Assembly: GCA_958430865.1 (NCBI GenBank) | Contig: CAUDNR010002802.1 | Coordinates: 1-64,000 of the forward strand | DNA: 64,000 nt | Origin: Entrophospora sp. SA101 | Lineage: Eukaryota > Glomeromycota > Glomeromycetes > Entrophosporales > Entrophosporaceae | Direction: 5' to 3' | Shown: positions 1 through 12,778 of the stretch, piece after piece | How the letters are laid out: the number at the start of each line of letters is the position of its first letter | Numbering within the stretch: position 1 is the stretch's first letter | The notes under the pieces: generated by a model | Told to the model about the DNA's origin: nothing | Database searches by the model: none | Seen by the model: the letters and a program-made list of their open reading frames with translations, nothing else | Made by a program: the position numbers and the translations under genes

Positions 1-710
1 TGTTCTGCACATAATATTCAAAACTTATTTATAGTTAATATTTAGTAGTTATTTAATATTTGATGCATTTTAATAATATTATTAAATATCTTTACATTTC
101 TCTTCATTTGTATATTATTGTTGCTTGCTCACATTATTATTATCTAATTATTTTAATCGTCATTATTTATGTAGGAATGAAATGTAAAAGAAAAACTTTA
201 AACTGCATTTATTTCTACAAAAATTTTACTTGCAGATCATCCAATTTTGCAATTAATTACAACAAAATGTGGTGCACTTTTGTCCAGCATGGCGTGCCAT
301 ACACTACATGTTAGAAAGGTAAATCTAATATTTGCTTTATTCAATATATTTCAAAGGCTCAATTTCATAATAATAATGAATAAACAAATCATTCGAATAG
401 AATCCCTATTAATATTAATATGACAGTTTGAATCAAATTGAGTCACAGATGAATCACTTTAAAATTTGATTCATTCAGAGTCATACTCCTAATGCTAATG
501 AAACCAATGCTTACTTCATTAACTTTTTACCAAATCTCCACAACTGTTGCCTTTTACCAAAATACTTAAACTGAAAGTGAAAAATAAAATTGTTTCTGCA
601 AATATAAAGTTCATTAACAATTTTCTTATTTATTTATTCGAAGTTTTATTTTTATTTAAAAAAAAATATGTAGCATAAAGATATTAAATATTTTATTGAG
701 TATATCAGTG
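1..710. other. Intergenic, no gene seen
   Basis: This is AT-rich sequence downstream of the first kelch gene. Only short open frames made of low-complexity hydrophobic codons are present, with no splice-compatible coding signal. A stretch near 390-480 holds Asn/Gln-type AT runs like those in the small repeats further along. I see no RNA gene. Confidence 0.5.
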
Positions 711-2390
711 TTAATTTAACACAGCTTCAGTATTACTATCACTATGTTTATGATTATTTGAAATATTACTATCACGAAATTGATTTAATTCATTGAATCT
801 TCTATATAAAACAAAAGCAAGAACACTAACACAAGCAATTATAAGGATTGCACCACCCATAACTGATCCAACAATTATTGCTAAATTATTATTTTCATTT
901 GAAGGTCCTGATGATATAGGTTGATCAGTAGTAGTAACAGTAGTGATTGGAATTGATTGATTAGTAGTAGCAGTGCTGGTGGTGGTTGGAGTTGGTTGAT
1001 TAGTAGTGCTAGTCAAAGGAACAAATTTGTCTAACCATCTATAATTATTTTATCACTTATATCTAAAATTAAAATTCTTCCATAAGGTTCATTAGTATCA
1101 AGAGTATTAATCCAGCCTATTATTAAGTAATTAACATGATTAATAAAATATATGATACATATATGTTTAAATGTCAAAGTTTATTAAAAGTTACCAAATG
1201 CAATTATCATGTAATTCTTATTATATAAATTTGAAGTGTGAAAATAATGATATTTGTTCACTGGATAAATAACATTAGTTGGAATTGTCCATTGAAAGGG
1301 GTTTTGATTTGTATCCAATATTGCCAACTTGTCTGGTCCATCTGTACCACCATACACAATTATTCTTCCATCAGGTGCTAATAAATAAATAAATAAATAT
1401 TTATATGATTTAAAAAAATAATACTTAATAAAATAAATTACTTTACCTAACACTAAAGAATGACCTAGACGTGCAAAAGGTTTATCACCAACTGTTGTCT
1501 AATATAGTAAAAATTTTATTAATATTTATATATTATGATTATTATATATAACTTACAATATTAGACCATGAATTTTGATTGATATTATATAGGTACACCT
1601 AAATATGTATATAAATTATTAATATTATAAATCATAATTCTTTTATTCTTATCATTTGGAATAAACAATTATAATAAATTATAATATTTACAATAGTCAT
1701 AACATCTCCAATATAAATAATGCTTTCATTATTTAACCATTGATTCTTATAATAATCCATGCGTGCTATAGGTGGTCCATTATTACTTGGTGTTAAAATT
1801 GTAAATATCAAATTTTTAGAATTGAATTTATATATATTTGGATCAGTTGGATCATAGGAGTTTGATATATAAGTGTTTCCATTATTATCTTGTGTGTATC
1901 TTGTTCCACCAACTTTATTTAATTGTAATTGTCCATCAAGGTTCTCTGGAGTCCATGTGTCAAATAAATTTGCATCTATTGAGTAAACTACAGATCCATA
2001 ATTTAAAGTATTAGGTGATGATTTTCTATTTCCAGCTATAAGGTAAAGTTTATCATTATTAGTTCCTCCCAATGTTAATGATGCATGAGAAAATGGAGGT
2101 ATTATTAATTTTGAAGTAACTAGTTTTATTGATAATGGTTGGCTGAGTGAAAATGGTATGGATAAATCTAGGTAAATTATTTGGTTTGTATAAAGATAAT
2201 TATCATTAGATTGGTAATTAGTATCTCCTCCTAACAAATAAAGTTTATCATTTAATATGATTGAATTATGAAATGCTATATCTAGTGTTTGACTAGATAC
2301 CAAATTATTGAAATCTAATAAAAATAAAATGACAATTATTATTAATGACCTAAATAATAAATAATCATGATAATTTATTAAACAATCCAT
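711..2390 (-). pseudogene. Kelch-type membrane protein (kelch gene 1), frameshifted in last exon
   Basis: Five coding exons can be read on the minus strand: 2390-1692, 1598-1557, 1498-1447, 1377-1195 and 1116-711, with intron phases 0,0,1,1. The product starts with a hydrophobic signal peptide (about residues 10-33), then a kelch/galactose-oxidase-like beta-propeller with KLYLLGG and KLYLIAG strands. A Thr/Ser-rich stalk, one transmembrane helix (IIVGSVMGGAILIIACVSVL) and a short polar tail follow. Such proteins are expected at the cell surface with the propeller outside; the ligand is unknown. In exon 5 near 1047-1054 a run of four A (sense strand) stands where both paralogues have five. This shifts the frame and gives an early stop just before the stalk. 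It may be a sequencing homopolymer error or real decay. The architecture is otherwise identical to the intact paralogue at 8241-9968. Confidence 0.72.
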
Positions 2391-4674
2391 TTTTTTTAAA
2401 TGAAAAAATAAATAATAACAAGAAATTTGCCTTTATTTATATTTCCCTCTGTACAGCAAAGTGATACAAGAGGACGGGTTTAACCGATGAGACTGTTAAA
2501 AAAAAAATTTTCTGGATACCAGTGTTGAAATTTCAATTCGCGTGTAAATTATTGAATTTCTAATCCAAATTTGTTGGATCCTTATAAAATAACTAAATTT
2601 TAAATCTTTGTACTCTGGCTACAGAATATAAACCGAAATTTGCCTGAAACGAAATATTCCTTGGCTTCTAAATAATCGTATTTTTTTTTTTTCTGAACAG
2701 CTGTTTTTGGTATATTAATTAAACACAATGTAGTGTCACGAAAGAATTAGAATTTTACTCTTTATTTAATTTCTAAATGATGAGTAGACAATTAATTCGT
2801 CCAGTTAATTGAAGCTCGGAAAAATTGAAGCTTATAGCTAATTGGAACTTGATACTATTGTAGTAAAAATGGGCAACAATGAAGTCGATCAGTTATTTTA
2901 ATATTGAGATGATTTTTATTATTTGAATTTTTGTTTAGTTTTGATTCGAGTGAAGGTTGTTTTTATTTATTTCTTGGATCATAAATTTAATAAATTTGAA
3001 ACGAAGATATAAATTTCATCGATTAAAAGTTCGTCGGGCCTTTGAATAATTCATAAACACGTTTTCAATAAATAAAATCTATCTCGATATTAATATATGT
3101 CTTTGATCATAATTGTGCGAAATCACGTGCTCCCATTTGACGTCTTCGCTATATATAAAATCTTTTAGAAAGGCCACATTTTTACACACTGCTTGCTACT
3201 TTATAATTGTTTGTATTAATGCTGCAATTAAAACAAGAGATGAATTTTTTGAATTTAACAGAGATGTATGAAATTTTTTGAAACATGAATTTTCCTATAG
3301 AGAACAAAAATTTACAATGCATTTTTTTTCTTTATTCATTATTGATCTTATTATAATAATTATAATGGTTATGTTGTGTTCTATTATAAAAGTTACAAAT
3401 TATCATCAATATTATCACGAAGCTTAAATATATTCTCGAGTTCTAGTAAAAAAAAAACAGTTTCAATTATACTTATTTAAGACCCATTAATCAAACACAC
3501 AAGTGAAATTTACATTTTATATTCTTGAGAATGTAGGCTATGTAAAATTTTGAGAAAATTTGTATTTGACGGGATAGTCAGATTCGTTGACAATAAACCC
3601 ATACATTATAAGTGAACTCTCGAATAAATACTGTACACTATTACTATGTGGTGATTTCCTGGAAATATGCAAATATTGTAATGATAGAAGAACTTCTCGT
3701 GAAGAATTTACCAATTGGTGTTAAGCAAGTCTATTTGGAAATTGTATCGAGCAGACATCATCATTAGTATAGAAGATTCTAATTCCGTAGATTCATTTAA
3801 TTTATACAACACAAATAGATAAAGACCCAATTTAATTGATAATGTACAATTTCAGACACATATGACTGGACCTTATTGTGTTTGTTTATTTATAATATTC
3901 ACTCAAACCTATCTATATACATTATACCTGGTTTAATATCTAAATAACTTGATTATTATTATAACATCATCACGTTTTCATGGCCAATAATACAACTTCC
4001 ATTATTGATATAATTACGATCATTTGAAACAATATGAAATTTCAATTCATTGAAAAGAACACTGACTGATAAAACAATGAACTGATCCGATTTACCATTT
4101 TCATTTAGAGATTCTGAGAGTGCTTATAATAACCAAGTTAATCAATTAATAAAGGTAACTGGAATTGGAAAAGGTTATCAATAATATGTTTATAAATAAA
4201 ATTTTTTTACTGTAATCGAATGTAAATAAAAAGGATTATTACAATTTACTGGCTTAGAAAACTATTATTCATGCCATAAAAAAATAATTGTCTACTTTTT
4301 TTTATTTTAGTCAAAATTTTCACTTTCGTCAAATTGCCAAATGGCACTTAATGAAAAACTATTAGTCAAAAGTATCGGATAAAAATCATCTATAAACATT
4401 AATATGTCAAGTACATGATATATTATTTGTATCAAAGATAATCATCTAGCATTTAGTATTAGGTGATTTTCAACGAAAGCTTGACTACTTATCAAGCAGC
4501 GATAATTTTTCTTATTATTGTTTTTAACACCAAGATTCAATTCTTCTAATCCTTATTGTTGTTTTTGTTTTTGTATATATTACTGCTGATTTAATTCGAG
4601 TGAAACCTTAAAAATTTCACAATCCCAGATTGGCAATAAAAAATGAAACTTAAATTCTGTCTAATTTTTTCTTC
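2391..4674. other. 2.3-kb divergent intergenic region between kelch genes 1 and 2
   Basis: No coding sequence is supported here. The region separates two head-to-head kelch paralogues and so contains both promoters. At 3124-3160 an E-box (CACGTG), a CRE-like TGACGTC and a TATATAAAA lie within 40 bases on the plus strand, over 1.5 kb from the nearest plus-strand start codon. See findings. Confidence 0.5.
2431..2441 (-). promoter_or_regulatory. TATA-like box of kelch gene 1
   Basis: A TATAAATAAAG motif on the minus strand lies about 40-50 bases upstream of the ATG at 2390, and an A-rich leader follows it. The position fits a core promoter with a very short 5' UTR. No experimental support is visible. 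Confidence 0.35.
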
Positions 4675-6309
4675 ATGTTTATTTCGAAAATGTTTAATCA
4701 CGGTTATTTATTGATAACAATTTTAATATTTTTAGATAAATTCATCTATATGGGATTTGGTCAAGTATTGGATTTAGGAGGTCACAGTTCAATCATATTG
4801 AATGATAAAATCTATTTTCTTGGAGGATATTTTAATTATACAGCTGATTATTTATACAATTTAACAAACCAAATATTATACATTGATCTATCCTCTTCAT
4901 TTTCACTCAATAAGCCATTACCAATAAAACAACAAATTGTTCCGAAATCAGCAATACCTCCATTTGATAGAGCAACATTAGCATTAGGCGGAACTAATAA
5001 TGACACTCTTTATGTTATAGCTGGAACTAGAAATCCATCACTTGAAGTTGTTGATATAAATTATGGATCCATGGTTTATTCAATAAACACAAATTCATTT
5101 GATACATGGATTCCACAAAATTATAATGGACAGTCAGAATTAAAAACTTTTGGTTATACAATATATACATCAGATAATAATGGAAATACTTATATAAAAG
5201 GTTACAATGATACACGCATACATAAATTCAACTCTAATAATTTGATATTTACAACTTCAACATTAAGCAATAACAGTCCAAATCTTGATCCATTTAATTA
5301 CAATTGCCATCTGTTTAATGATGAAAGTATTATTTTTATTGGAGAAGATCTAACTGTGGTAAATAATAAATTTATTATGATTATATTATATATTATAATA
5401 ATAAATATATATTTTAGGTGTATTTATACAACATTAAAGGAAATACATGGTCTAATATTGTAAGTTTACATATTTATTGTATTCATTGCTAATTATTATC
5501 AGTAAAAAATATTAATAAACTTTCTATGTTAATAGACAACAGGTGGTGATAAACCTTCTAAACGGAATGAACATTCTTCAGTATCAGGTGAATATCAATT
5601 ATCAATTAAAAAAAAAGGTATTTTTTTTTAAATAAAAAATATTAAATAATTGTTTTTTTAGTGCCGATGGAAGAATAATTGTATATGGTGGTACTGCAGG
5701 GCCAGACAAATTGGCAATATTAGATACAACTAAATTTCCTTATGAATGGACAATTCCAACTAATATTACTTATCCAGTTGATCTTTATCATCTTGATCAC
5801 GGTTCAATATTGTATAAAAACTATATGATAATTTCATTTGGTAAATAATAACTTTTGAACTACATCTTAATATAATATATGTTTACATATGTTTATTAAT
5901 CATATTGTTGAATTAATTGTTAATAGGTTGGATTCAAACTGCTGGCGTAGATAGCGCTAAACCATATCGTAATATTTTAATATTGGATATTAGTGATAAA
6001 AATGATTATAAATGGCTGGACACATTTGTTCCTTTGATAACTACAGTCAGCACCACCAGTGCTACCAACAGTACTACTAATCAACCCACCAGTGCTACTA
6101 ATCAACCCACTTATTCAGAGGTCACAAACACAACTCCTAACATTGCTATAATTATTGGACCAGTTATAGCCGGTGTATTCCTTATTATTATTACCATTGT
6201 TGTTTTTGTTGTATGTAAAAGAAAAGAAAAAAGAGATAATTTTAATGGCTACAGCTATAATAATAATAATAATGGCGTCACTAATAATCGAGTTGTGGAT
6301 ATAAGATAA
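4675..6309 (+). pseudogene. Kelch-type membrane protein (kelch gene 2), apparent 1-nt frameshift in exon 4
   Basis: Five exons match its paralogues in order and phase: 4675-5358, 5418-5459, 5536-5587, 5662-5840 and 5927-6309. The start may be 4675 or the in-frame ATG at 4690. The product has a signal peptide, a kelch propeller (KIYFLGG, TLYVIAG, RIIVYGG), a Ser/Thr/Asn-rich stalk of repeated TSATNQPT-like units, a transmembrane helix (IAIIIGPVIAGVFLIIITIV) and a basic tail starting CKRKEKR. Exon 4 is 179 nt against 180 in the intact gene: after the acceptor AG the sequence is TGCCGATGG where the paralogues have CACCTGATGG. The conserved A-P/D-G-R-I-I frame is therefore lost by one base. An unusual donor could rescue it only with a different poly-A length. 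The last 125 bases recur after the assembly gap. Confidence 0.7.
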
Positions 6310-6818
6310 AAAATTATAGTTTTCCAATTTATTAATTAATTTTAATTACTTTACTATGTACTATTTATAATTTAATTAGATTTTGATAATATAAATAACC
6401 CTTTGGACTCAAAGTTTAGGCACGTAAGAGGGTCTTGGTTTATTGTTGATAAAATTATTTAAATCTTTGTGATGCTGTGAATCAAATATTCAGAACGGGA
6501 TTATTGCAGCAATAACAATAACAAGTGTAAATTTAGTGTTTAATTTTGAATTTTAGGATCTGAAATGTATTTAAAGAATTTACTCCGCTTAGTGTTAAAC
6601 ATATACTTGGCATTTTTTTCATCTACAGATAGTATATATGTTTACATGAGGCAAGGTCAATCTTCAGTTTTGTGGATGGTGAGCACACATGAATGTATTT
6701 TAAGAAATCTATCTAGTGGCTATATTCCACCGAATGATATTCACCGACCAACTATTAGATGAAAAATAATCAGTGGTACAGAATATTGTTAATTTTATCC
6801 AGATGAAGCAAGATATTC

Positions 6819-7117
6819 AAGGCTCCGAACGAATTCGAATCAAACTGGATTCTAAATTTCTTATAATGTCATAATAATAGGGTTTCTATTCGAATAAAAT
6901 TTGTTCGTTATGAATTTGAGTATTTGTATGCTTATTCGAATAGAAGCTCTGCACAATTATTGTTTTAAATTTAAATAATGATGAATGACGATAATTTCAT
7001 TATACAGCGCAATGTGTTCAAAGAAGAGTTGTAGATGGAAAAGTCAAATGCAATTATTGTCATATTAATATATTTGAATTAGATTCGAGCCAAAGTTCAT
7101 TAATTCGTTCGGAATCT
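6819..7117. mobile_element. Small inverted-repeat element (MITE-like, ~299 bp)
   Basis: The left end reads AAGGCTCCGAACGAATT and the right end is its near inverse (AATTCGTTCGGAATCT). A candidate 5-bp target duplication TATTC lies at 6814-6818 and 7118-7122. The inside carries further inverted TATTCGAATA motifs. No coding capacity is seen, so this is a non-autonomous element of unassigned superfamily. Confidence 0.4.
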
Positions 7118-8190
7118 TATTCGGTTGAATTTTATTGATTGACCAAGTACTCAAACACCCGGGATAATCAACGGATGCAAACACCTAAAGCTATTACTAT
7201 TACCATCAATTTTTGTTTATTACTATATCTACTGCGTTATTTACAAATATATTTGTTTCGAATAATCTGTTGTTTAAGGACATAACTTGGACACTTTCAT
7301 GTAGATATACTTCTTTTCCAAATGGCCTCCTTGTAATAATTCAAATCATTACACGTTTCATAAAATTAAACCCTTTAAAATTTAGAATTCATTAAAAAAA
7401 GTTTTTTTTGCCTTCTAACTCTAATGATGAACTATCAAATGGAGGCATTACGTTGTATTAGTTTCATTGGTAATGTTGCATGAATGATGTGGATAAATTA
7501 TTTGTTTTGTTTCCTTCCCAAAAAAAAATAAAATGACTCCCGTTTATGACACATTGGAATCTACATTCGTCTTTTTTAAACAAGTGAGAGGAAATTCCCA
7601 ACACTAAAGAACTTTTTATAATGTTAGTAACCCGAGAAATACTGCATAGTTCAAGAAAAGCCTATACTACTACTATCACGGAATCCAATAACTTATTTGC
7701 ATTCCTAATACTAATAAAAGCTATTTCGTAGCACGTGAGCACGCTATAGATCCATATGATGCTTTATAACTTATGATGAATTAATTGTGTGCGTCAATCA
7801 ATGAACTATTTGATTAATTCATTAATTGAATATGGTCCTTAATGAATTTTAGAATAATAAAAAATAAAAATCAATGCTTATAAAACATCAACTTGACATT
7901 AGATGGAATTAAAAGGTCCAAAAATAGCAAATTTTCTAATTGGATATAAAAATAATTTATCTTACGATTTTAATCCTTGTGGGGTCAAACTTTTGAAGAT
8001 AAATGTAATAGTAACATTGGACAAATTGTAGTTATCATAAAAGAAACTGGTGAATCAGTTGGTGGTTATAACCCAATAAAATTTTTTATGATATTCACTT
8101 AAATATGAGAAAAATTTAAACTTGGAAATTATAATAACAAAATTAATTCTTTTATTACATAGAAAATCTTTAATTTACATTGGGAATAGT

Positions 8191-8210
8191 TATATATATA
8201 TATATATATA
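8191..8210. repeat. (TA)n microsatellite
   Basis: A 20-bp perfect TA tract lies just beyond the 3' end of kelch gene 3. The second copy near 42327 has the same length, which helps show that the two blocks are identical. Confidence 0.8.
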
Positions 8211-8240
8211 ATTTATAAAATAATTTTGATTATGTTAATG

Positions 8241-9217
8241 TTAATTTAATAATATTGCAGGTTCAGTCTTACTATCATATGTATTATTATTTCTAGTGAG
8301 ATCAATAATACTACTACCGATGATTTCATTTTCATTGATCCCTCTTGTTTTGGGGTTCATTTTTCTCCTATACATAAAAAGAGCACCAATAAAAAAGGCA
8401 ATTATAAAGACTGCACCGGCTGAAACTGATCCAACAATTATAGCTACATTACCCTTATTATCGTTAGGAGTTGCAAATGGTGAACTTGAACTAGCAGCAG
8501 TGTCATTGGTAGCTGAAGTTGGTTTATTATCAACAGTTGTGCTGGTTGGTGTTTGAAAAATGGATGAAGTTGATCGAGTAGTCACGGGAGCAGTCACAGG
8601 AGCAAAGGTCAGCGACCATGTATAATTATTTTTATCACTTATGTCTAATAACAAAATATTTTGAAAGGGTTTATGAGGTGCAGTTAAACCAAATTGAAAC
8701 CAACCTATAATTAATTAATTAAATATGATTAATATAATCATTTAATATATTTATATTGTATATTAAAAATAATTATTACTTACCAAATGCAATTATCATA
8801 TAATTATTATATAAGTTTGAAGTATGACCATAATGATATGCATTCATTGGATAAACAACATTTGTTGGAACTGTCCATTGAAAGGGTTTCTGTGACGTGT
8901 CCAATATTGCCAATTGATCTGTTCCTAATGTACCACCATACACAATTATTCTCCCATCAGGTGCTGATAAATAGACAAATAAACATGTAAATATTATTAT
9001 TATTTTTTTTTTTTAAAAAAAAGTAAAAAAATAAAAATTAATTATCACCTAATATCGAAGAATGACCCATACGTCCAGTAGGTTTATCACCAACTGTTAC
9101 CTAATATTATAAAAGTTTATCAATATTTTTTTTCATTGACAATATAATTAACGATAAAAATATGAACTTACAACATTAGACCATGTATTTCTATTAATAC
9201 TGTACAAGTATACCTAA

Positions 9218-9250
<33 letters not shown>

Positions 9251-9968
9251 ACTATAAAATTATAATTTATTATCCCATAATAATAAATTTAATATTTACA
9301 ATAGTCAAATCATTTCCATCATAATAAAAAATAGTTTCATCATTCAACAAATGGCAATTCAAATAATCCAAGTTTACAATAATAGATGGACCATAATTGA
9401 CAGGTGTTAAAATTGTAAATATCAAATTTTTAGTGTCGAATTTATATATGTTTGGATCATTATAACCTTTTATATATGCATTTCCAATACTATCTTGTGC
9501 ATATATTGTATCATTAAGATTAGCTAATTGTAATTGTCCAACAAGGTTCTCTGGAGTCCATTTATCAAATAAATTTACATTTAATGAATAAACTATAGAT
9601 CCATATTTTTTAGTAGAGTTTCTGTATCCAGCTATAACATAAAGTGTGTCATTGTTAGTTCCTCCTAATGCCAATGATGCACCATTAAATGGAGGTATTC
9701 CTTTTGGAGCTGTTATTTTTTTCAGTAATAATGGTTGATTGGTTGAAAATGTTGTGGATAGATCAATATAAATTACTTGATTCACATCTTTATCTGTTTT
9801 ATAACTATTTCCTCCAAAAAAATAGAGTTTATCATTTAATATGATTGAACTTTGATATGATATATCTAAAATTTGACAAGTCACCAAATGTTTGAAGTCA
9901 TCTAATAAAAAGAAAATGAAGATTATCATTAATAATAAATAATTGTGATGATTTATTGAATTGGCCAT
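8241..9968 (-). CDS. Kelch-repeat type I membrane protein (kelch gene 3, intact)
   Basis: The CDS is complement(8241-8704, 8784-8963, 9049-9100, 9172-9213, 9300-9968), 1407 nt giving 468 aa. All introns are GT-AG and phases are 0,0,1,1, the same as in both neighbours. I chose the ATG at 9968 because it aligns with the start of kelch gene 1 and opens a clean signal peptide (LLLMIIFIFFLL); an open frame runs further upstream without support. The body is a kelch/galactose-oxidase-like propeller (KLYFFGG, TLYVIAG, RIIVYGG). A Ser/Thr/Pro stalk (about residues 350-395), one transmembrane helix (about 400-425) and a cytoplasmic tail beginning YRRK follow. It is likely displayed at the cell surface; the ligand is unknown. 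It is the only member of this three-gene cluster with an unbroken frame. Confidence 0.8.
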
Positions 9969-11503
9969 TTTTTTAAAAAAAATCATAATGGAAGGAATTT
10001 TTTCCACATTATTAATATATATAGTAAAAAATAAATATATTTTCGTTATGGTTTTCAATATGAAATTACTAAATTTGTTGTCTTTATTTTTTGCCTCTGC
10101 TGTATATATCAAAAAAACAAACGCTGAACTCTATGAAAATCTAAATTTATACAAATTAAAAAAATAATTGATATTGTTTTAAACTATTTATAGAACATTA
10201 TGTATCACTTGAAGATTTAATCGAAACCAGTTTCTCTACCGATCCATTTCGTGCGGTGGACATTAAGTGCCACTTTTAAGCGTGTGAGAAGGAAATTCCC
10301 AACAATGTATGTTTACATTTACATATTGTCTACTCTCCATGCCATTTTGATTTAATTTACAACAGTATTGATATTGTAGAACTTCAACCCGTAGGCTATT
10401 TATATTTGTTTGTTTGTTTGTTTATCATCGTTACACGTTGTAGAGAACATTCTTTCTTTCTCTATAATAATTACAAACTAATTAAATTCTCTATACTGTG
10501 TAACAAACTGTCTACAACGAACTGATGATCCATTTGTTTTTTTCTTAATTTTGAGTTTTAACATTAGTATTCCGTAATTTATGTTTAATATTTAGTAATT
10601 CGTTTTTTAATGAAAAAATTGCGGTTATATATTATTATTTTTTTTTAAAAATAAAGTTTATCCACATGATTATTATTATCTACAAATTTTCTATAGAGAA
10701 CTTTGTCCATAACGAACTTTTTAGCCCAGTCCAAAAGTTCGTGTACTGTACTTGCATTCCTAAACAAAACTCTAAAATATTTAAACGCAAACTTTGGCTT
10801 GTAATGCGTATGTTAATGAGTTATTCGACAATAAAAACAATGCTTGTTGATTTTTTTAACTTGACATTAGATGAAGTGATATTTGGATCAACGAATGGGA
10901 TAAATTGAAAAAAATTGAGCGATTACAATGCTTTAATTAAAATACCCTAAATAATATTATTACGACAATAAGATTCAGTCAATTTAGTAATAAGCTTCAT
11001 CACATTATGACAGGGATTATGAAGCCACTACTGCTGATTCAAAAAAATAGTACAGGAACAGCAAAAAGAACCTTTTTAATGAAAATAATGATAAAAATAT
11101 TAATTTAAATTATAGGACTTCTCAAGAACAGTTTTTGTTGGAACGTCAAAGGAAATCTCCAGATGAAATTATTCTTAGATTGAAACGAAGGTTTCTAGCA
11201 ACAAATGGTTCTAGTTGCCCACTGACCAAAATTGATTTTTTTTTTTGCATAATATCATCTATATAGAGACAACTCAATTCAATTATAAAATTACGATTTT
11301 GCAGGCCACTGGAAATAATTGAATAATTATACAATCAAATCAATAATAAATTCAATAACATAATTAAAACATTCAAAACATCATCAATAATTTTATGACA
11401 AATCAAAAACTTTTAAAATTTTCAAATGCGAACAATTCAAGTTTCCACGTTTTAATAATATTTGTGCTTCTGATAAAAAAATGTTTTTTGAAATATATCC
11501 ATA

Positions 11504-11616
11504 CAGTCAACTCGTCTTAACGAATCCATGTGACACATGAGAAAGTTGTAGTTAAAATTCGTTATATCATGTTAAAAATTCTTTAGAACAAGATTCATTG
11601 AAACGAGATTTGACTG
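11504..11616. mobile_element. 113-bp MITE with TA target duplication (pogo/Tc1-mariner-like)
   Basis: The termini are imperfect inverted repeats starting CAGTCAACTCG on the left and, reversed, CAGTCAAATCTCG on the right. Both are directly flanked by TA (11502-11503 and 11617-11618). Small size, TA duplication and CAGT ends are typical of pogo/Tc1-mariner MITEs. There is no coding sequence. Confidence 0.5.
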
Positions 11617-12778
11617 TATAAAATTTCATGATGTTTGCTCAGATATTTGTGGAAAATTAAAATGAAATGCAAAACAGAGCTAGAGTTCCTATTCATAATA
11701 CAAATTCTAATTCAAATTATTCATTTTATTCAAATTATTTGTTTTACTCAAATAAAAACTTTAGGTTGAACAGAATCGAGTTGAACCTTAATTTTCAAGT
11801 TCAAGCTAAGCTCAAGAAAATAATATGCATAAACAAAATTAAATAATAGAATTAATCATTTCGTTACCTGAAAAAATTTATGTGGCATCAAACTCGAGCC
11901 AGCTCGTCTGGTTCGGAGTTTTAGAGCCCTCGCACTAAATAATGAATGATTTTTAAAAGTCTGTACAGTACATATAGTACTCATCATCAAATTTTGAGTA
12001 TGCACAAATTCTCTACAAAAATTAGAAAACACGATTGTACGGAACAAAAAACAATAGTATGCTATGGTGCGCAAACGGTAGGAAGAGATTCAGTATAATA
12101 TAATTCTTGCAAAACATATGGTGCGGTTTCAGCTTTTCGAAGCAATACATGGCATGAAGATCCAGTAACATTATTTGGAGCTGAACTATCTAGGTCCAAT
12201 GCCTTTCATTTAACTCTTCAGACAAGAGATCATTTTTCATATTATTTTATTTTGTGCTATAACCTTGATAGAATCCTTTCATACCAGACGCCATCCAGGT
12301 ACTTGGATAGAGTTGAGTGTGCGTACCTTCTCTTTGCTAAAATTTAGTTCTCTGAGCTGTCTTCATGCTTGATCCCTCGTTCTGCATACGTCTTATCATC
12401 CGAAAGATTCTTACCAATTCTCTGAATACTCGCTAGATTAGCTTGAGGCGTTAGATTGTGTATTTTGATGGATTTTGTGGCGATTGCTGACATTGATTTT
12501 TCAAATCAAAAATCATCATTTTGTGCCAGATATCAGCTATGCAAAAGGAGACTATAATAAACATCAGCTCCGTTTGGCAATATAGGAATTGGTGATATTA
12601 TAACTAACGGGTAGGGTAATATATTTAACTCGTCTGTACATGTATAATCTGAAATTTCCGAGTATTCTGATAATTTTCAATATACTTAAGTCATCATGTA
12701 ATAATCTGTGGAATATTTCTCCATTCAAATTGAGCTGGTTAGATTTTTTTCTAGCATGTTGTGATTATAGATTAAGCA

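Larger units (their letters stand above)
6310..8240. other. Intergenic between kelch genes 2 and 3
   Basis: This 1.9-kb region separates two tail-to-tail kelch genes. It holds one inverted-repeat element (6819-7117) and a (TA)n tract near 8191-8210. A 65-codon open frame at 6565-6762 has no family resemblance I can name and no splice partner. Nothing else is supported. Confidence 0.5.

Noticed and set aside
60..314. 84-codon plus-strand open frame
   Set aside because: Low-complexity Ile/Tyr/Cys content from AT-rich DNA, no splice partner, no motif.
6565..6762. 65-codon plus-strand open frame between kelch genes
   Set aside because: Composition is fairly protein-like, but there is no family motif, no exon partner, and it abuts a MITE. 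Too weak to call a gene.
9969..10112. N-terminal extension of kelch gene 3 to an ATG at 10112
   Set aside because: The extension would bury the signal peptide and has no match in the paralogues, which start at the position equivalent to 9968.
12118..12350. Open stretch of over 70 codons without a start
   Set aside because: No ATG, no splice evidence and no recognisable motif; the opposite strand is also partly open, so direction cannot be chosen.
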